From Arthrobacter sp. Bi83 (GTDB taxonomy: Bacteria; Actinomycetota; Actinomycetes; Actinomycetales; Micrococcaceae), in the NCBI RefSeq assembly GCF_918698095.1, contig NZ_CAKKLY010000008.1, positions 37,128-101,127 on the forward strand: 64,000 bases of DNA. Reading direction: 5' to 3'. Position 1 is the stretch's first letter; each line of letters opens with the position of its first letter. The notes below the pieces were generated by a model. That model was not told the DNA's origin. It saw only the letters and a list, made by a program, of their open reading frames with translations, and did no database searches. The translations under genes were made by a program, and so were the position numbers. Shown in pieces: positions 52,854 through 61,382 of the stretch.

Positions 52854-53855
52854 CTAGCCCAAAGCCCTCGGGTGGGCCGCGGCATAGATTTCGCGGAGCG
52901 TGTCTGCCGTCACGAGGGTGTACACCTGTGTGGTGGTCACGGACGCGTGGCCCAGAAGTTCCTGGACCACCCTGACATCCGCTCCGCCTTCGAGCAGATG
53001 CGTGGCGAACGAGTGGCGAAGGGTGTGCGGCGAGACGTCCTTGGTGATGTTCGCCTTCTCCGCGGCAGCCTTCAGGATGGTCCAGGCGCTCTGCCTGCTG
53101 ATGCGCCCACCCCTGGCGTTGAGGAAGAGCGCCGGCGTGCCCTTGCCTTTCGCTGCCAGCAGGGTGCGGCCCCGGACAAGGTAGGCGTCGAGTGCCCTGG
53201 CCCCATACGATCCGAGCGGAACCAGGCGCTCCTTGGAACCCTTGCCGAACAGCCGCACGATCGCCGGTCCGGCCTCGGCAGGCTGCAGGGAGACGTCGTC
53301 CACATCCAGTCCCACGGCCTCGCTGATGCGGGCACCGGTGGAATAGAGGAATTCAAGCAGTGCCCGGTCCCGCAGCCCGGTGGCGGTGTCGGTCCCGGCG
53401 GCTTCAAGAATCCTGGTGACTTCATCCACGGTGATGGCCTTGGGCAGCCTCTTCCCGGGCATTGGCGGGTGGACGTCGCTGGCCGGATCCGCCGTCGTCG
53501 TTCCTTCCAGCGCCCAGAACTTGTGCAGTCCCCGGACGGCGACCACGGTGCGGGCCGCCGAGCGTACGCCCAGGGGCGTCCCGCCGTCGGAACCGTCAGA
53601 CAATGCCTGCGCGAAGCCCGTCACATGGTGGCGAGTGACGTCGCCGGGGCGGTTAATGCCTTCTGCGGCCAAGAAGTTGGAGTAGCGGGCAAGATCGCGG
53701 CGGTAGGCGGACAGGGTGTTGGCAGCGAGGCCGCGCTCCACACCCATGTGCTGGAGGTAGTCGGTCACGGCGCGGTCGATCGCCGTCCGCGGACGATCCT
53801 GGCTCGGGCGGCCCGGGGCCGGCGAAGCCTCAGCTGCTGCCGTGACTGCTGTCAT
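52854..53855 (-). CDS. xerD: Site-specific tyrosine recombinase XerD
   Basis: Resolves chromosome dimers with XerC at dif. It has 333 residues: an N-terminal SAM-like domain ([31 protein letters not shown]) and a catalytic domain with [13 protein letters not shown] (Arg), [20 protein letters not shown] (His and Arg), [16 protein letters not shown] (His and nucleophile Tyr). The first 25 residues are a low-complexity extension. It overlaps the upstream NUDIX gene (TGATG). The pyrG-NUDIX-xerD order is conserved, so this is the housekeeping XerD, not a phage integrase. Confidence 0.93.
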   Translation of the reverse strand: MTAVTAAAEASPAPGRPSQDRPRTAIDRAVTDYLQHMGVERGLAANTLSAYRRDLARYSNFLAAEGINRPGDVTRHHVTGFAQALSDGSDGGTPLGVRSAARTVVAVRGLHKFWALEGTTTADPASDVHPPMPGKRLPKAITVDEVTRILEAAGTDTATGLRDRALLEFLYSTGARISEAVGLDVDDVSLQPAEAGPAIVRLFGKGSKERLVPLGSYGARALDAYLVRGRTLLAAKGKGTPALFLNARGGRISRQSAWTILKAAAEKANITKDVSPHTLRHSFATHLLEGGADVRVVQELLGHASVTTTQVYTLVTADTLREIYAAAHPRALG

Positions 53856-54517
53856 CAGCGCTGGCTGGGATGGGCCGGCCAGGGCGCGTTGGCCGGCCGC
53901 AGATCGCCGAAGCCGTCTGCCTTCGCTGTTGCGGCGGCAAGGATTCCGACGACGGCGGACGGGTTGTGCAGGCGCCCTTCCAGCACCGCTGCCACCGCTT
54001 CCTCGAGCGGAATCCAGTGCAGTTCGATTTCTGCCTCTTCATCCGTGCGCACGTGAAGTTCGTGGTCCGGCACTTCGGTGAGCCCGCGGGCGAGGTAGAT
54101 GCGGATCGCCTCGCTAGAGGATCCGGGTGAGTTGAAGAAATCCACCAGGACGTTCCAGGTGCTGGCCACGAGGTCCGCCTCTTCGGCGAGCTCCCGGGCG
54201 GCTCCCACCACGAAGTCCTCACCCTCCACGTCCAGCAGGCCCGCCGGGATCTCCCAGAGGTCCATTCCCACCGGGTGCCGGTACTGCTTGATCAGCAGCA
54301 CCTCGCCGGCGTCATTCATGGGAAGCACGGCCACTGCCCCGGGGTGGTCGATGTAATCGCGGACCAGGGGGTCGCCCTCGTCGGTGAGCTTGAAGCTGTC
54401 GCTGACGACGTCCCAGATCCGGCCCTCGTAGACCTTCTCGGTGGACAGCAGACGGCGCGGGCTCGGCGCATCCGAAACCTGCCGTGCAGCAGGAGTGTTT
54501 TCAGAATTACCGGGCAT
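53855..54517 (-). CDS. NUDIX hydrolase, ADP-ribose pyrophosphatase type
   Basis: A 220-residue hydrolase of the ADP-ribose family, matching mycobacterial Rv1700 in position. The NUDIX box begins [19 protein letters not shown], then AEEADL, where the usual final Gly is replaced by Asp, as is common in this family. [17 protein letters not shown] is the ADPRase signature after the box. It lies between pyrG and xerD and overlaps xerD, so it belongs to the same transcript. Cytoplasmic. Confidence 0.92.
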   Translation of the reverse strand: MPGNSENTPAARQVSDAPSPRRLLSTEKVYEGRIWDVVSDSFKLTDEGDPLVRDYIDHPGAVAVLPMNDAGEVLLIKQYRHPVGMDLWEIPAGLLDVEGEDFVVGAARELAEEADLVASTWNVLVDFFNSPGSSSEAIRIYLARGLTEVPDHELHVRTDEEAEIELHWIPLEEAVAAVLEGRLHNPSAVVGILAAATAKADGFGDLRPANAPWPAHPSQR

Positions 54518-54547
54518 CGCGCCGTCCTCCGTCGTTGGTGCTCTGGT

Positions 54548-56377
54548 CTACTTTGCGGTTACTTTGCGGGCTGTTGCTGCCGTCCCCGTTGCTTTCGTCC
54601 CCGTCACGTCCGTGCCCGTCACGCCCGCAGGGGTCTCGGAGATCCGAGCTGCAGAGGCCAGGGCGCCGTTGTCGGCGCTGCCGCTCTGGTGTTCCAGCGC
54701 AGCCTTGACCAGTCCGGCGAAGAGCGGGTGCGGCCGGGTGGGGCGCGAGCTCAGTTCGGGGTGGGCCTGCGTGGCGACATAGTACGGGTGTACTTCGCGG
54801 GGCAGTTCCACGTACTCGACGAGCTTCCCGTCCGGGGATGTTCCGGAGAACACGAGGCCCTGGGCGGCGATCTGCTCGCGGTACTTGTTGTTGACCTCGT
54901 AGCGGTGGCGGTGGCGTTCGCTGACGGTTGTGGTGCCGTACGTCTCCGCGATGACCGAACCTTCGTCCAGCTTGGCTTCGTACAGGCCCAGGCGCATGGT
55001 GCCGCCAAGGTCTCCCTTGCCTTCGACGATGTCCAGCTGCTCTTCCATCGTGGCGATCACCGGGTACTTGGAGTCCGGCTCGAATTCGCTCGAAGAAGCA
55101 CCTTCGAGGCCAACCACATTGCGGGCGTACTCGATGACCATGCACTGCAGGCCGAGGCACAGGCCCAGTACCGGAAGCCGGGTTTCCCGGGCGAACTTCA
55201 GGGCGCCCAGCTTGCCCTCGAGGCCCCGGATGCCGAAGCCGCCGGGAACGCAGATGGCGTCCACGCCGTCCAGCGACCTGACGGCGCCTTCGTGGGTTTC
55301 GCATTCGTCGGACGGGACCCAGCGGATCTTGACCTTGGCGTCATTGGCGAAGCCGCCGGCGCGCAAAGCCTCCGTGACGGAGAGGTAGGCATCCGGCAGG
55401 TCGATGTACTTACCTACGAGGGCAATTTCAACCTCGTGCTTGGGGTTGTGGACGGCTTCCAGCAGCTTGTCCCAGCTGGTCCAGTCCACGTCCTTGAAGG
55501 GCAGGTCCAGGGCGCGGACGATGTAGGAGTCCAGTCCCTGGGAGTGCAGCGTCTTGGGGATGTCGTAGATGCTCGGGGCATCCGGGCAGCCGATGACGGC
55601 GTCGATGTCGACGTCGCACATGCGGCCGATCTTGTCGCGCATCGGCTGCGGGACTTCGCGGTCCGAACGGATCACGATCGCCTCCGGCTGAATACCGATG
55701 GAGCGCAGCGCCGCAACGGAGTGCTGCGTTGGCTTGGTCTTCAGTTCCTGCGACGGGCCGATGTACGGCACGAGGGAAACGTGCAGGAAAAAGACATTTC
55801 CGCGGCCGATGTCCTGGCGGACCTGGCGGGCGGACTCAAGGAAAGGCTGCGACTCGATGTCGCCTACCGTGCCGCCGATCTCGGTGATGATGACGTCGGG
55901 GGCGTTCTTGCCCTCGGCCGGCAGGCGCATCCGGCGCTTGATTTCATCGGTGATGTGAGGGATGACCTGGACGGTGTCACCCAGGTACTCGCCGCGGCGT
56001 TCCTTGGCGATGACCGTGGAGTACACCTGGCCGGTGGTGACGTTGGCCGAGCCTTCGAGGTTTTCATCGAGGAAGCGCTCGTAGTGGCCGACGTCGAGGT
56101 CGGTTTCGGCGCCATCGTCTGTGACGAAGACCTCGCCGTGCTGGAAGGGGTTCATCGTGCCCGGATCCACGTTCAGATAGGGATCGAGCTTCTGCATAGT
56201 TACAGACAAACCGCGTGCCCGCAGCAGGTGGCCGAGGCTCGAAGCCGTCAGTCCCTTGCCTAGCGAGGACGCCACACCACCGGTGACGAAGATGTGTTTG
56301 GTCGTCTTGGACGAGCCCGGGAACCGGGAATTTACACGGGAATTTGATCGCTGCACCACGGAATTCGAGCCTATCAT
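54548..56377 (-). CDS. pyrG: CTP synthase
   Basis: Forms CTP from UTP, glutamine and ATP. It has 609 residues. The synthetase domain starts [20 protein letters not shown] (P-loop) and has [20 protein letters not shown] and [18 protein letters not shown]. The glutaminase domain has the nucleophile Cys in [17 protein letters not shown] and the His/Glu pair in [11 protein letters not shown]. Residues after about 555 are an Ala/Thr/Gly-rich tail. ATG 56377 is preferred over the TTG one codon earlier. With cmk it is the second cytidine-nucleotide enzyme in the window. Confidence 0.96.
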   Translation of the reverse strand: MIGSNSVVQRSNSRVNSRFPGSSKTTKHIFVTGGVASSLGKGLTASSLGHLLRARGLSVTMQKLDPYLNVDPGTMNPFQHGEVFVTDDGAETDLDVGHYERFLDENLEGSANVTTGQVYSTVIAKERRGEYLGDTVQVIPHITDEIKRRMRLPAEGKNAPDVIITEIGGTVGDIESQPFLESARQVRQDIGRGNVFFLHVSLVPYIGPSQELKTKPTQHSVAALRSIGIQPEAIVIRSDREVPQPMRDKIGRMCDVDIDAVIGCPDAPSIYDIPKTLHSQGLDSYIVRALDLPFKDVDWTSWDKLLEAVHNPKHEVEIALVGKYIDLPDAYLSVTEALRAGGFANDAKVKIRWVPSDECETHEGAVRSLDGVDAICVPGGFGIRGLEGKLGALKFARETRLPVLGLCLGLQCMVIEYARNVVGLEGASSSEFEPDSKYPVIATMEEQLDIVEGKGDLGGTMRLGLYEAKLDEGSVIAETYGTTTVSERHRHRYEVNNKYREQIAAQGLVFSGTSPDGKLVEYVELPREVHPYYVATQAHPELSSRPTRPHPLFAGLVKAALEHQSGSADNGALASAARISETPAGVTGTDVTGTKATGTAATARKVTAK

Positions 56378-56494
56378 CAATTGAGCCTTCCACGGATCGG
56401 GTAACGCGTCCCCAAATGCCTCAGTCTTCCGTGTCCGGGCGCTGGGGGCAAGGGCAGTGTGGGCAAGGGCCCTCCGGGCAAGGGCACCTGCGGC

Positions 56495-58234
56495 TCAGGC
56501 CCGTTGGGGCAGCAGCTTGGCATCGTCCAGCAGCTCCTGCGCATGCGCCTGCGCGGTTTCGGAGTCCTCCTGGCCGGCGAGCATCCGTGCCAGTTCCCTG
56601 ACCCGCTCGGGCTCGTCCAGCAGTTGGACGTCACTGGAGGTGAACCCGGTGGCGGTGCCGCCGTCGGAGCCCCGCACGGAGGTCTTGGTGACCCGGATGT
56701 GCTGGTCCGCGAAGGCGGCCACCTGCGGCAGGTGGGTGACCACGAGCACCTGGACGTGGCGGGCCAGCATGGCCAGCCGGCGCCCGATTTCGACGGCGGC
56801 GCGGCCGCCCACACCCGCATCCACTTCGTCGAACACGAAGGTGGGGACAGGATCAACGGCTGCCAGCACCACCTCGATGGCGAGCATGACCCGGGAAAGC
56901 TCACCGCCGGAGGCGCCCTTGCCCAGCGGCCGCGCGGGAGCCCCCGAGTGCGGCCGCAGCAGGAAGGAAATCTCGTCCGCGCCGTAGGGGCCCAACTGGC
57001 CAGCGGCCTCGAGGTTGATGACCAGGGTGGCATCCGCCATGGCGAGGGCCTTCAGCTCAGCGCTGACCCTGGCCGAGAGCTCCTTGGCCGCCTTGGCCCG
57101 AATTTTGCTGATCGCAGCGGCCCGTTTTGTGAGTTCCGCCTCCGCCCGTGCCACTTCGGCGTCAAGGGCCTCGATCCGGGTGGAGTCGTCCTGCAGTTCA
57201 TCGAAGCGGACGCGGGCGTTTTCCGCCCAGACGAGGACTTCATCGATGCTCGGCGCGTACTTGCGGACAAGTTTTGCCAGTGCGGCACGGCGGTCTTCGA
57301 TCTCGGCCAGCCGCTCCGGGCCTTCCGAATCCAGGCCGGCCTGATAGCTGGCAAGCTCCGTGGCGATGTCGTTGAGCAGGAAGCCCACCTCCGCGAGGCG
57401 CGCGGCGGCCGCGCCAAGCTCTTCGTCATGCTCCGATACGTTCTCCAGCGTCCGCTTTGCCGCATCCACGAGGGTCGTGGCGTCGCCGGTGTCGCCGAAG
57501 TCCTCGGCGATGAGTGCCTGGTGTGCGGTGGTGGCCGCGATGCGGAGTTCCTCGACGTTGGCCAGCTTCACGGCCTCGGCCTTGAGGGTGTCGTCTTCGC
57601 CCGGCTGGGGGTCAACGGCGTCGATTTCCGCCAGCGAAATCTCGAGCGACTCGGCCTCGCGGAGCCGGTCCCGCGCTGCGCTGCGGAGCGCTTCCAGCTC
57701 GGCCTGGCTGGACTTCCATGAGCCGTAGAGTTCCTGGAAGCCGCCCAGGGTTGCGGCCAGGTTCTCCCCCGCGAACTTGTCCAGTGCTTCGCGCTGGGCG
57801 GTCGCGCTCTTCAGCCTGATCTGGTCGGACTGTCCGTGCACCACCACAAGCGATTCGCCGATTTCGGCGAGCACGCCCACGGGGGCAGACCGACCGCCAA
57901 GGAACGCACGGCTGCGTCCGTCCGCCCCCAGGCGCCGTGACAGCAGCAGTTCCGCCCCGCCGTCGAACTCCTCGATCTCGGCGCCGGCGTCCCGGGCGCG
58001 TCCCAAGGCAAAATGCCCGGTGTCGAGCCTGACCACGGCTTCCGCGGAGGCGCTCTTGGCGCCGCTGCGGACGGCACCGGCGTCGGACCGGGCACCGAGC
58101 AACAGCCCGACGGCGGTAACCACCATGGTCTTGCCGGCGCCGGTCTCGCCGGTGACAACGCTCAGTCCGGGGCCCAGCGGCAGCGTGGCGTCGGTGATGA
58201 CGCCCAGGTCGCGGATTCTCAGTTCTTCAAGCAT
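56495..58234 (-). CDS. recN: DNA repair ATPase RecN
   Basis: SMC-like protein for double-strand-break repair. It has 579 residues: Walker A SVVTGETGAGKTMVVTAVGL near residue 30, long coiled coils in the middle, the ABC signature GKGASGGELSRVMLAIEVVL and Walker B TFVFDEVDAGVGGRAAVEIG. It starts 3 bp after nadK in the minus-strand series. No LexA box is expected here because it is internal to an operon. The usual actinobacterial genes between recN and pyrG are absent. Confidence 0.95.
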   Translation of the reverse strand: MLEELRIRDLGVITDATLPLGPGLSVVTGETGAGKTMVVTAVGLLLGARSDAGAVRSGAKSASAEAVVRLDTGHFALGRARDAGAEIEEFDGGAELLLSRRLGADGRSRAFLGGRSAPVGVLAEIGESLVVVHGQSDQIRLKSATAQREALDKFAGENLAATLGGFQELYGSWKSSQAELEALRSAARDRLREAESLEISLAEIDAVDPQPGEDDTLKAEAVKLANVEELRIAATTAHQALIAEDFGDTGDATTLVDAAKRTLENVSEHDEELGAAAARLAEVGFLLNDIATELASYQAGLDSEGPERLAEIEDRRAALAKLVRKYAPSIDEVLVWAENARVRFDELQDDSTRIEALDAEVARAEAELTKRAAAISKIRAKAAKELSARVSAELKALAMADATLVINLEAAGQLGPYGADEISFLLRPHSGAPARPLGKGASGGELSRVMLAIEVVLAAVDPVPTFVFDEVDAGVGGRAAVEIGRRLAMLARHVQVLVVTHLPQVAAFADQHIRVTKTSVRGSDGGTATGFTSSDVQLLDEPERVRELARMLAGQEDSETAQAHAQELLDDAKLLPQRA

Positions 58235-58237
58235 GGA

Positions 58238-59293
58238 TCACTTCCCCGTCGGAGGATCGGAATCTTCATCAGGCCCGGCGAAAGGCTGCGCGGCCCGAGG
58301 CAGGCCGTCAAGGCTTGGCGCGGACAGGGGCGCCATGGGCCGGGGCGTGCGCACGATCGGCACCGGGCCGGTGTGCACCTCCTCGGACTGCGGCACGGGG
58401 CCGCGCCAGCCGTGAATCGGCAGTTGGAACTTGCGGACGAGCCGCCCCGAAAACGGCGTCTGGTGGGTGCGCGCCAAGCGGACGGGAGTAGCTGACTTGG
58501 TGACCTCAACACGGGCGCCGGGCGGAAGGTCAACCGAGCGGCGGCCGTCGCACCACAGCACGCCCTGGGCGTCCGTCCGGTTCAGGACCTCCACAGCCAG
58601 CCGTGACCGGGGCGAGACCACCAGTGGCTTGGCGAACAATGCATGGGCGCTGATGGGGACGATCACCAGGGCTTCGACTTCAGGCCACACGACCGGGCCG
58701 CCGGCAGAAAAGGCGTAGGCCGTGGACCCCGTGGGCGTGGCGAGTACCACGCCGTCGCAGCCAAAGGACGTCAGCGGACGCTCGTCCACTTCGGTGACCA
58801 CCTCGAGCATCCGTTCCCGGTTCCCTTTTTCGATGGCCGCCTCGTTGAGGGCCCACGTGTGCCAGATTTTCTGACCGCGCACCCAGACCTGGACGTCGAT
58901 GGTCATCCGCTCCTCCACCGTGTAATCGCGGCTGGCGATCCATTCGACGGTCTGCGTGAGGTCCGCCCTCTCGCTTTCGGCCAGGAAGCCGACGTGGCCC
59001 AGGTTCACGCCGAGCAGGGGAACGTCCACTTCGCGGACCAGTTCCGCGGCGCGAAGGATGGTGCCGTCACCGCCGAGCACCATGACGAGCTCGACGTCGG
59101 GCAGTTGGACGTGGTCGTGCAGGACCTCGACAGGCTGCTCCAGCCGCCCGAAGAAACCCTCCATGTCGCCCAGTTCTGACTTTTGCATCACCGGGACAAT
59201 GCCGGAAGCGTGCAGCTGGGCGCACGCTTCCCAGGCAGCCTTCAGGGATTCTTCGCGGCCGGTATGGGCAAGTACCAGTACACGCCTGCTCAT
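58238..59293 (-). CDS. nadK: NAD kinase
   Basis: Phosphorylates NAD to NADP with ATP or polyphosphate. It has 351 residues. The GGDGT motif is in VMVLGGDGTILRAAELV, and the conserved segments NLGHVGFLAESE, ALNEAAIEKGNRERMLEV and CDGVVLATPTGSTAYAFSAG follow. The last 40 or so residues are a Pro-rich extension. Order tlyA-nadK-recN is the conserved actinobacterial one. Confidence 0.96.
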   Translation of the reverse strand: MSRRVLVLAHTGREESLKAAWEACAQLHASGIVPVMQKSELGDMEGFFGRLEQPVEVLHDHVQLPDVELVMVLGGDGTILRAAELVREVDVPLLGVNLGHVGFLAESERADLTQTVEWIASRDYTVEERMTIDVQVWVRGQKIWHTWALNEAAIEKGNRERMLEVVTEVDERPLTSFGCDGVVLATPTGSTAYAFSAGGPVVWPEVEALVIVPISAHALFAKPLVVSPRSRLAVEVLNRTDAQGVLWCDGRRSVDLPPGARVEVTKSATPVRLARTHQTPFSGRLVRKFQLPIHGWRGPVPQSEEVHTGPVPIVRTPRPMAPLSAPSLDGLPRAAQPFAGPDEDSDPPTGK

Positions 59294-59305
59294 CGGTTCC
59301 GCTCT

Positions 59306-60118
59306 CTAGTGGTTCGGCCAGATATTTCCGAGCAACGCAGCCACTGCTGCGTCCCGCTCTTCGATCTTAGGCAAGTCTTCGGCAATTCTTCGTTTTATCC
59401 ACAGGAAGTATTCGACATTTCCGTCCTGCCCGGGCAGCGGACTCGTGGCCAGTCCGCGCAGTTCCAGGCCTGCGTCGATGGCAGCACTCGCCACTTTACC
59501 GACAGCCATCCGGCGTTCGCGCTCTGAGGTGACCACGCCGGTGCGTCCCAGCCGGTCCTTGCCGATCTCGAACTGAGGCTTGACCATGAGCACCAGGTCA
59601 CCGCCCGGGCCGGTGCACGCCGCCAGCGGCGCCAGGACCAGTGTCAGCGAAATGAAGGACAGGTCCGCCACCGTCAGCTCAACGGTGCCGCCGATGTGGT
59701 CCGGGTCCATATAGCGGACGTTCAGTCCCTCATAGACGCTCACCCGAGGATCGCTGCGGAGCTGAGGCACCAACTGGCCGTGCCCGACGTCGACCGCCAC
59801 CACATGGGCGGCGCCCCGCCGCAGCAGGACGTCGGTAAAGCCGCCCGTGGAGGCACCGGCGTCAAGGCACCTTTTGCCCCCGACAACGACGGCGGGAAAC
59901 GCGTCCAGCGCGCCGGCCAGCTTGTGGCCGGCCCGGCTGACGTAGGTGTCGGTGGCATCTTCCGCCACCGTGAGCTCACGGTCGTCCGGCACTTGGAGCG
60001 ACGCCTTCGCCAGCACGTCGCCGGCAGAAGACACCTTGCCCTCGGCGATGAGCCGCGCCGCATGCGTGCGCGACCGCGCAAGGCCGCGGCTGACGAGCAT
60101 CTGGTCGAGTCTGATCAT
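59306..60118 (-). CDS. tlyA: TlyA, 16S/23S rRNA 2'-O-methyltransferase
   Basis: Methylates riboses of C1409 (16S) and C1920 (23S) in relatives; loss gives capreomycin resistance in mycobacteria. It has 270 residues: an N-terminal S4 RNA-binding domain (RLDQMLVSRGLARSRTHAAR) and an FtsJ-like domain with CLDAGASTGGFTDVLLRRGA, VVAVDVGHGQL and LVLMVKPQFEIGKDRLGRTG. ATG 60118 follows the upstream stop by one base; an extension to 60151 overlaps that gene and is less likely. Confidence 0.94.
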   Translation of the reverse strand: MIRLDQMLVSRGLARSRTHAARLIAEGKVSSAGDVLAKASLQVPDDRELTVAEDATDTYVSRAGHKLAGALDAFPAVVVGGKRCLDAGASTGGFTDVLLRRGAAHVVAVDVGHGQLVPQLRSDPRVSVYEGLNVRYMDPDHIGGTVELTVADLSFISLTLVLAPLAACTGPGGDLVLMVKPQFEIGKDRLGRTGVVTSERERRMAVGKVASAAIDAGLELRGLATSPLPGQDGNVEYFLWIKRRIAEDLPKIEERDAAVAALLGNIWPNH

Positions 60119-60119
60119 G

Positions 60120-60377
60120 TCAGGCGGCGCCGGCCCCGGACGGAGTGTCATCGTTCAGCGCTTCGAGCAAGGCGTCGTGCATCGCTGTGTAGGCCGCAGG
60201 ATGCTCGGAAACGGGCAATCCGGGGATCTCCCGCACCTGGTCCAGGATCTCGTGGACCGTGCCGTCGACAACAGAGATGCCCTCGGATCCACCCGCGCCA
60301 GAATCGGCGGGCGGCGGTTCAGGCCAGGACACCAACGAGGCAGCCTCGACGTGCGAGTCAGGATTCAGCTCTGTCAT
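60120..60377 (-). CDS. Small conserved hypothetical protein between the HAD and tlyA genes
   Basis: An 85-residue acidic protein. The second half (VHEILDQVREIPGLPVSEHP, then AAYTAMHDALLEALN) is helical and resembles the short protein encoded just before tlyA in many actinobacteria; the first half is disordered. Gaps of 9 bp and 1 bp to its neighbours show it is part of the operon. No function known. Confidence 0.8.
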   Translation of the reverse strand: MTELNPDSHVEAASLVSWPEPPPADSGAGGSEGISVVDGTVHEILDQVREIPGLPVSEHPAAYTAMHDALLEALNDDTPSGAGAA

Positions 60378-60386
60378 GGCACCAGT

Positions 60387-61376
60387 CTATTGACCGAGCC
60401 ATTCAAGCACGGGAGCTGTGGCCTCTGCAGCGTTCGGGTGCGCCTCCCACCAGGCGGCACAGGCTGCACGCCACGAATCGAGGCTTTCCTTGTTGCCGCT
60501 GATGCGTACACTCTCTCCGACTACTGAGGCAGTCGAATCACCGCAGCGGAACGCGCCGCCGTCATTCTCCACCGCGGGATACGGCTGGTACAGCCCGGTC
60601 AGGTCCTGGATGACGAAGGCGGGCCGTTCGTCCGTGCGCGCCGCCAGGATCGATTCCCGGGTGTCGACGCCGGTCAGGACGGCCACTGTGGCGAAGCCGG
60701 CTCTGTTGCCGCCCAGGATGTCGGTATCCAGCCGGTCGCCCACCACGAGCGGCCGCTCCGCCCCGAGGCGCTTGGCCGCAGCGTGGAACAGCGGAGCTTC
60801 GGGCTTGCCTGCGACACGCGGCGCCTGGCGCGTTGCCGCCGTGACGGCGGCAACGAGGGTGCCGTTACCGGGCGCCATTCCGCGGGCCTGGGGAATGGAC
60901 ATGTCCGTGTTGGTGGCCACCCACAATGCCCCGCCGGCCACGACGTACGCAGCTTCCGCCAAGTCCTTCCACCCGATTTCCGGGTTGAAGCCCTGCACCA
61001 CGGCCACAGGGTTGCCCTCGGCGCTATGCACGGGTTTGAGGCCCACGAGCGCGATTTCGTGGGCAAGGGCCGGGCTGCCGGTGATCAGGATGGCGGATCC
61101 GGCCGGAACCAATGATGCCAGCAGCTCGGCTGCAGCCTGCGAGGAACTCACCACCTGGTGGTCTTCGGCGGGGGCGCCGAGTTCACGCAGGTGGGCAGCG
61201 ACCTGCGCCGGCGTCCGGGAGGCGTTGTTGGTCACGTAACCAAGGCCGACGCCGACGCCATCCAGTCGCCGCAGCGATTCCACCGCTCCCGGGATGGCAT
61301 GGGGGCCTGCGTAGACCACACCGTCCAGATCGGAGAGCAGTGCGTCGAACCGCGAAATCAGGTGTGTGTCATCCAT
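60387..61376 (-). CDS. HAD-IIA family phosphatase (NagD/phosphoglycolate phosphatase-like)
   Basis: A 329-residue haloacid-dehalogenase phosphatase. The nucleophile motif is LLSDLDGVVYAGPHAIPG, motif II is YVTNNASRTPAQV, and motif IV lies in PLVVGDRLDTDILGGNRAGF. The C2 cap between them marks class IIA. A C-terminal extension of about 70 residues follows the core. Relatives in actinobacteria act on glycerol-3-phosphate or 2-phosphoglycolate; the substrate here is open. Confidence 0.9.
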   Translation of the reverse strand: MDDTHLISRFDALLSDLDGVVYAGPHAIPGAVESLRRLDGVGVGLGYVTNNASRTPAQVAAHLRELGAPAEDHQVVSSSQAAAELLASLVPAGSAILITGSPALAHEIALVGLKPVHSAEGNPVAVVQGFNPEIGWKDLAEAAYVVAGGALWVATNTDMSIPQARGMAPGNGTLVAAVTAATRQAPRVAGKPEAPLFHAAAKRLGAERPLVVGDRLDTDILGGNRAGFATVAVLTGVDTRESILAARTDERPAFVIQDLTGLYQPYPAVENDGGAFRCGDSTASVVGESVRISGNKESLDSWRAACAAWWEAHPNAAEATAPVLEWLGQ

Positions 61377-61382
61377 TCGTGC

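Noticed and set aside
52854..53855. Phage or island integrase
   Set aside because: The tyrosine recombinase sits in the conserved pyrG-NUDIX-xerD series and matches XerD; no attachment-site repeats are found around the island.
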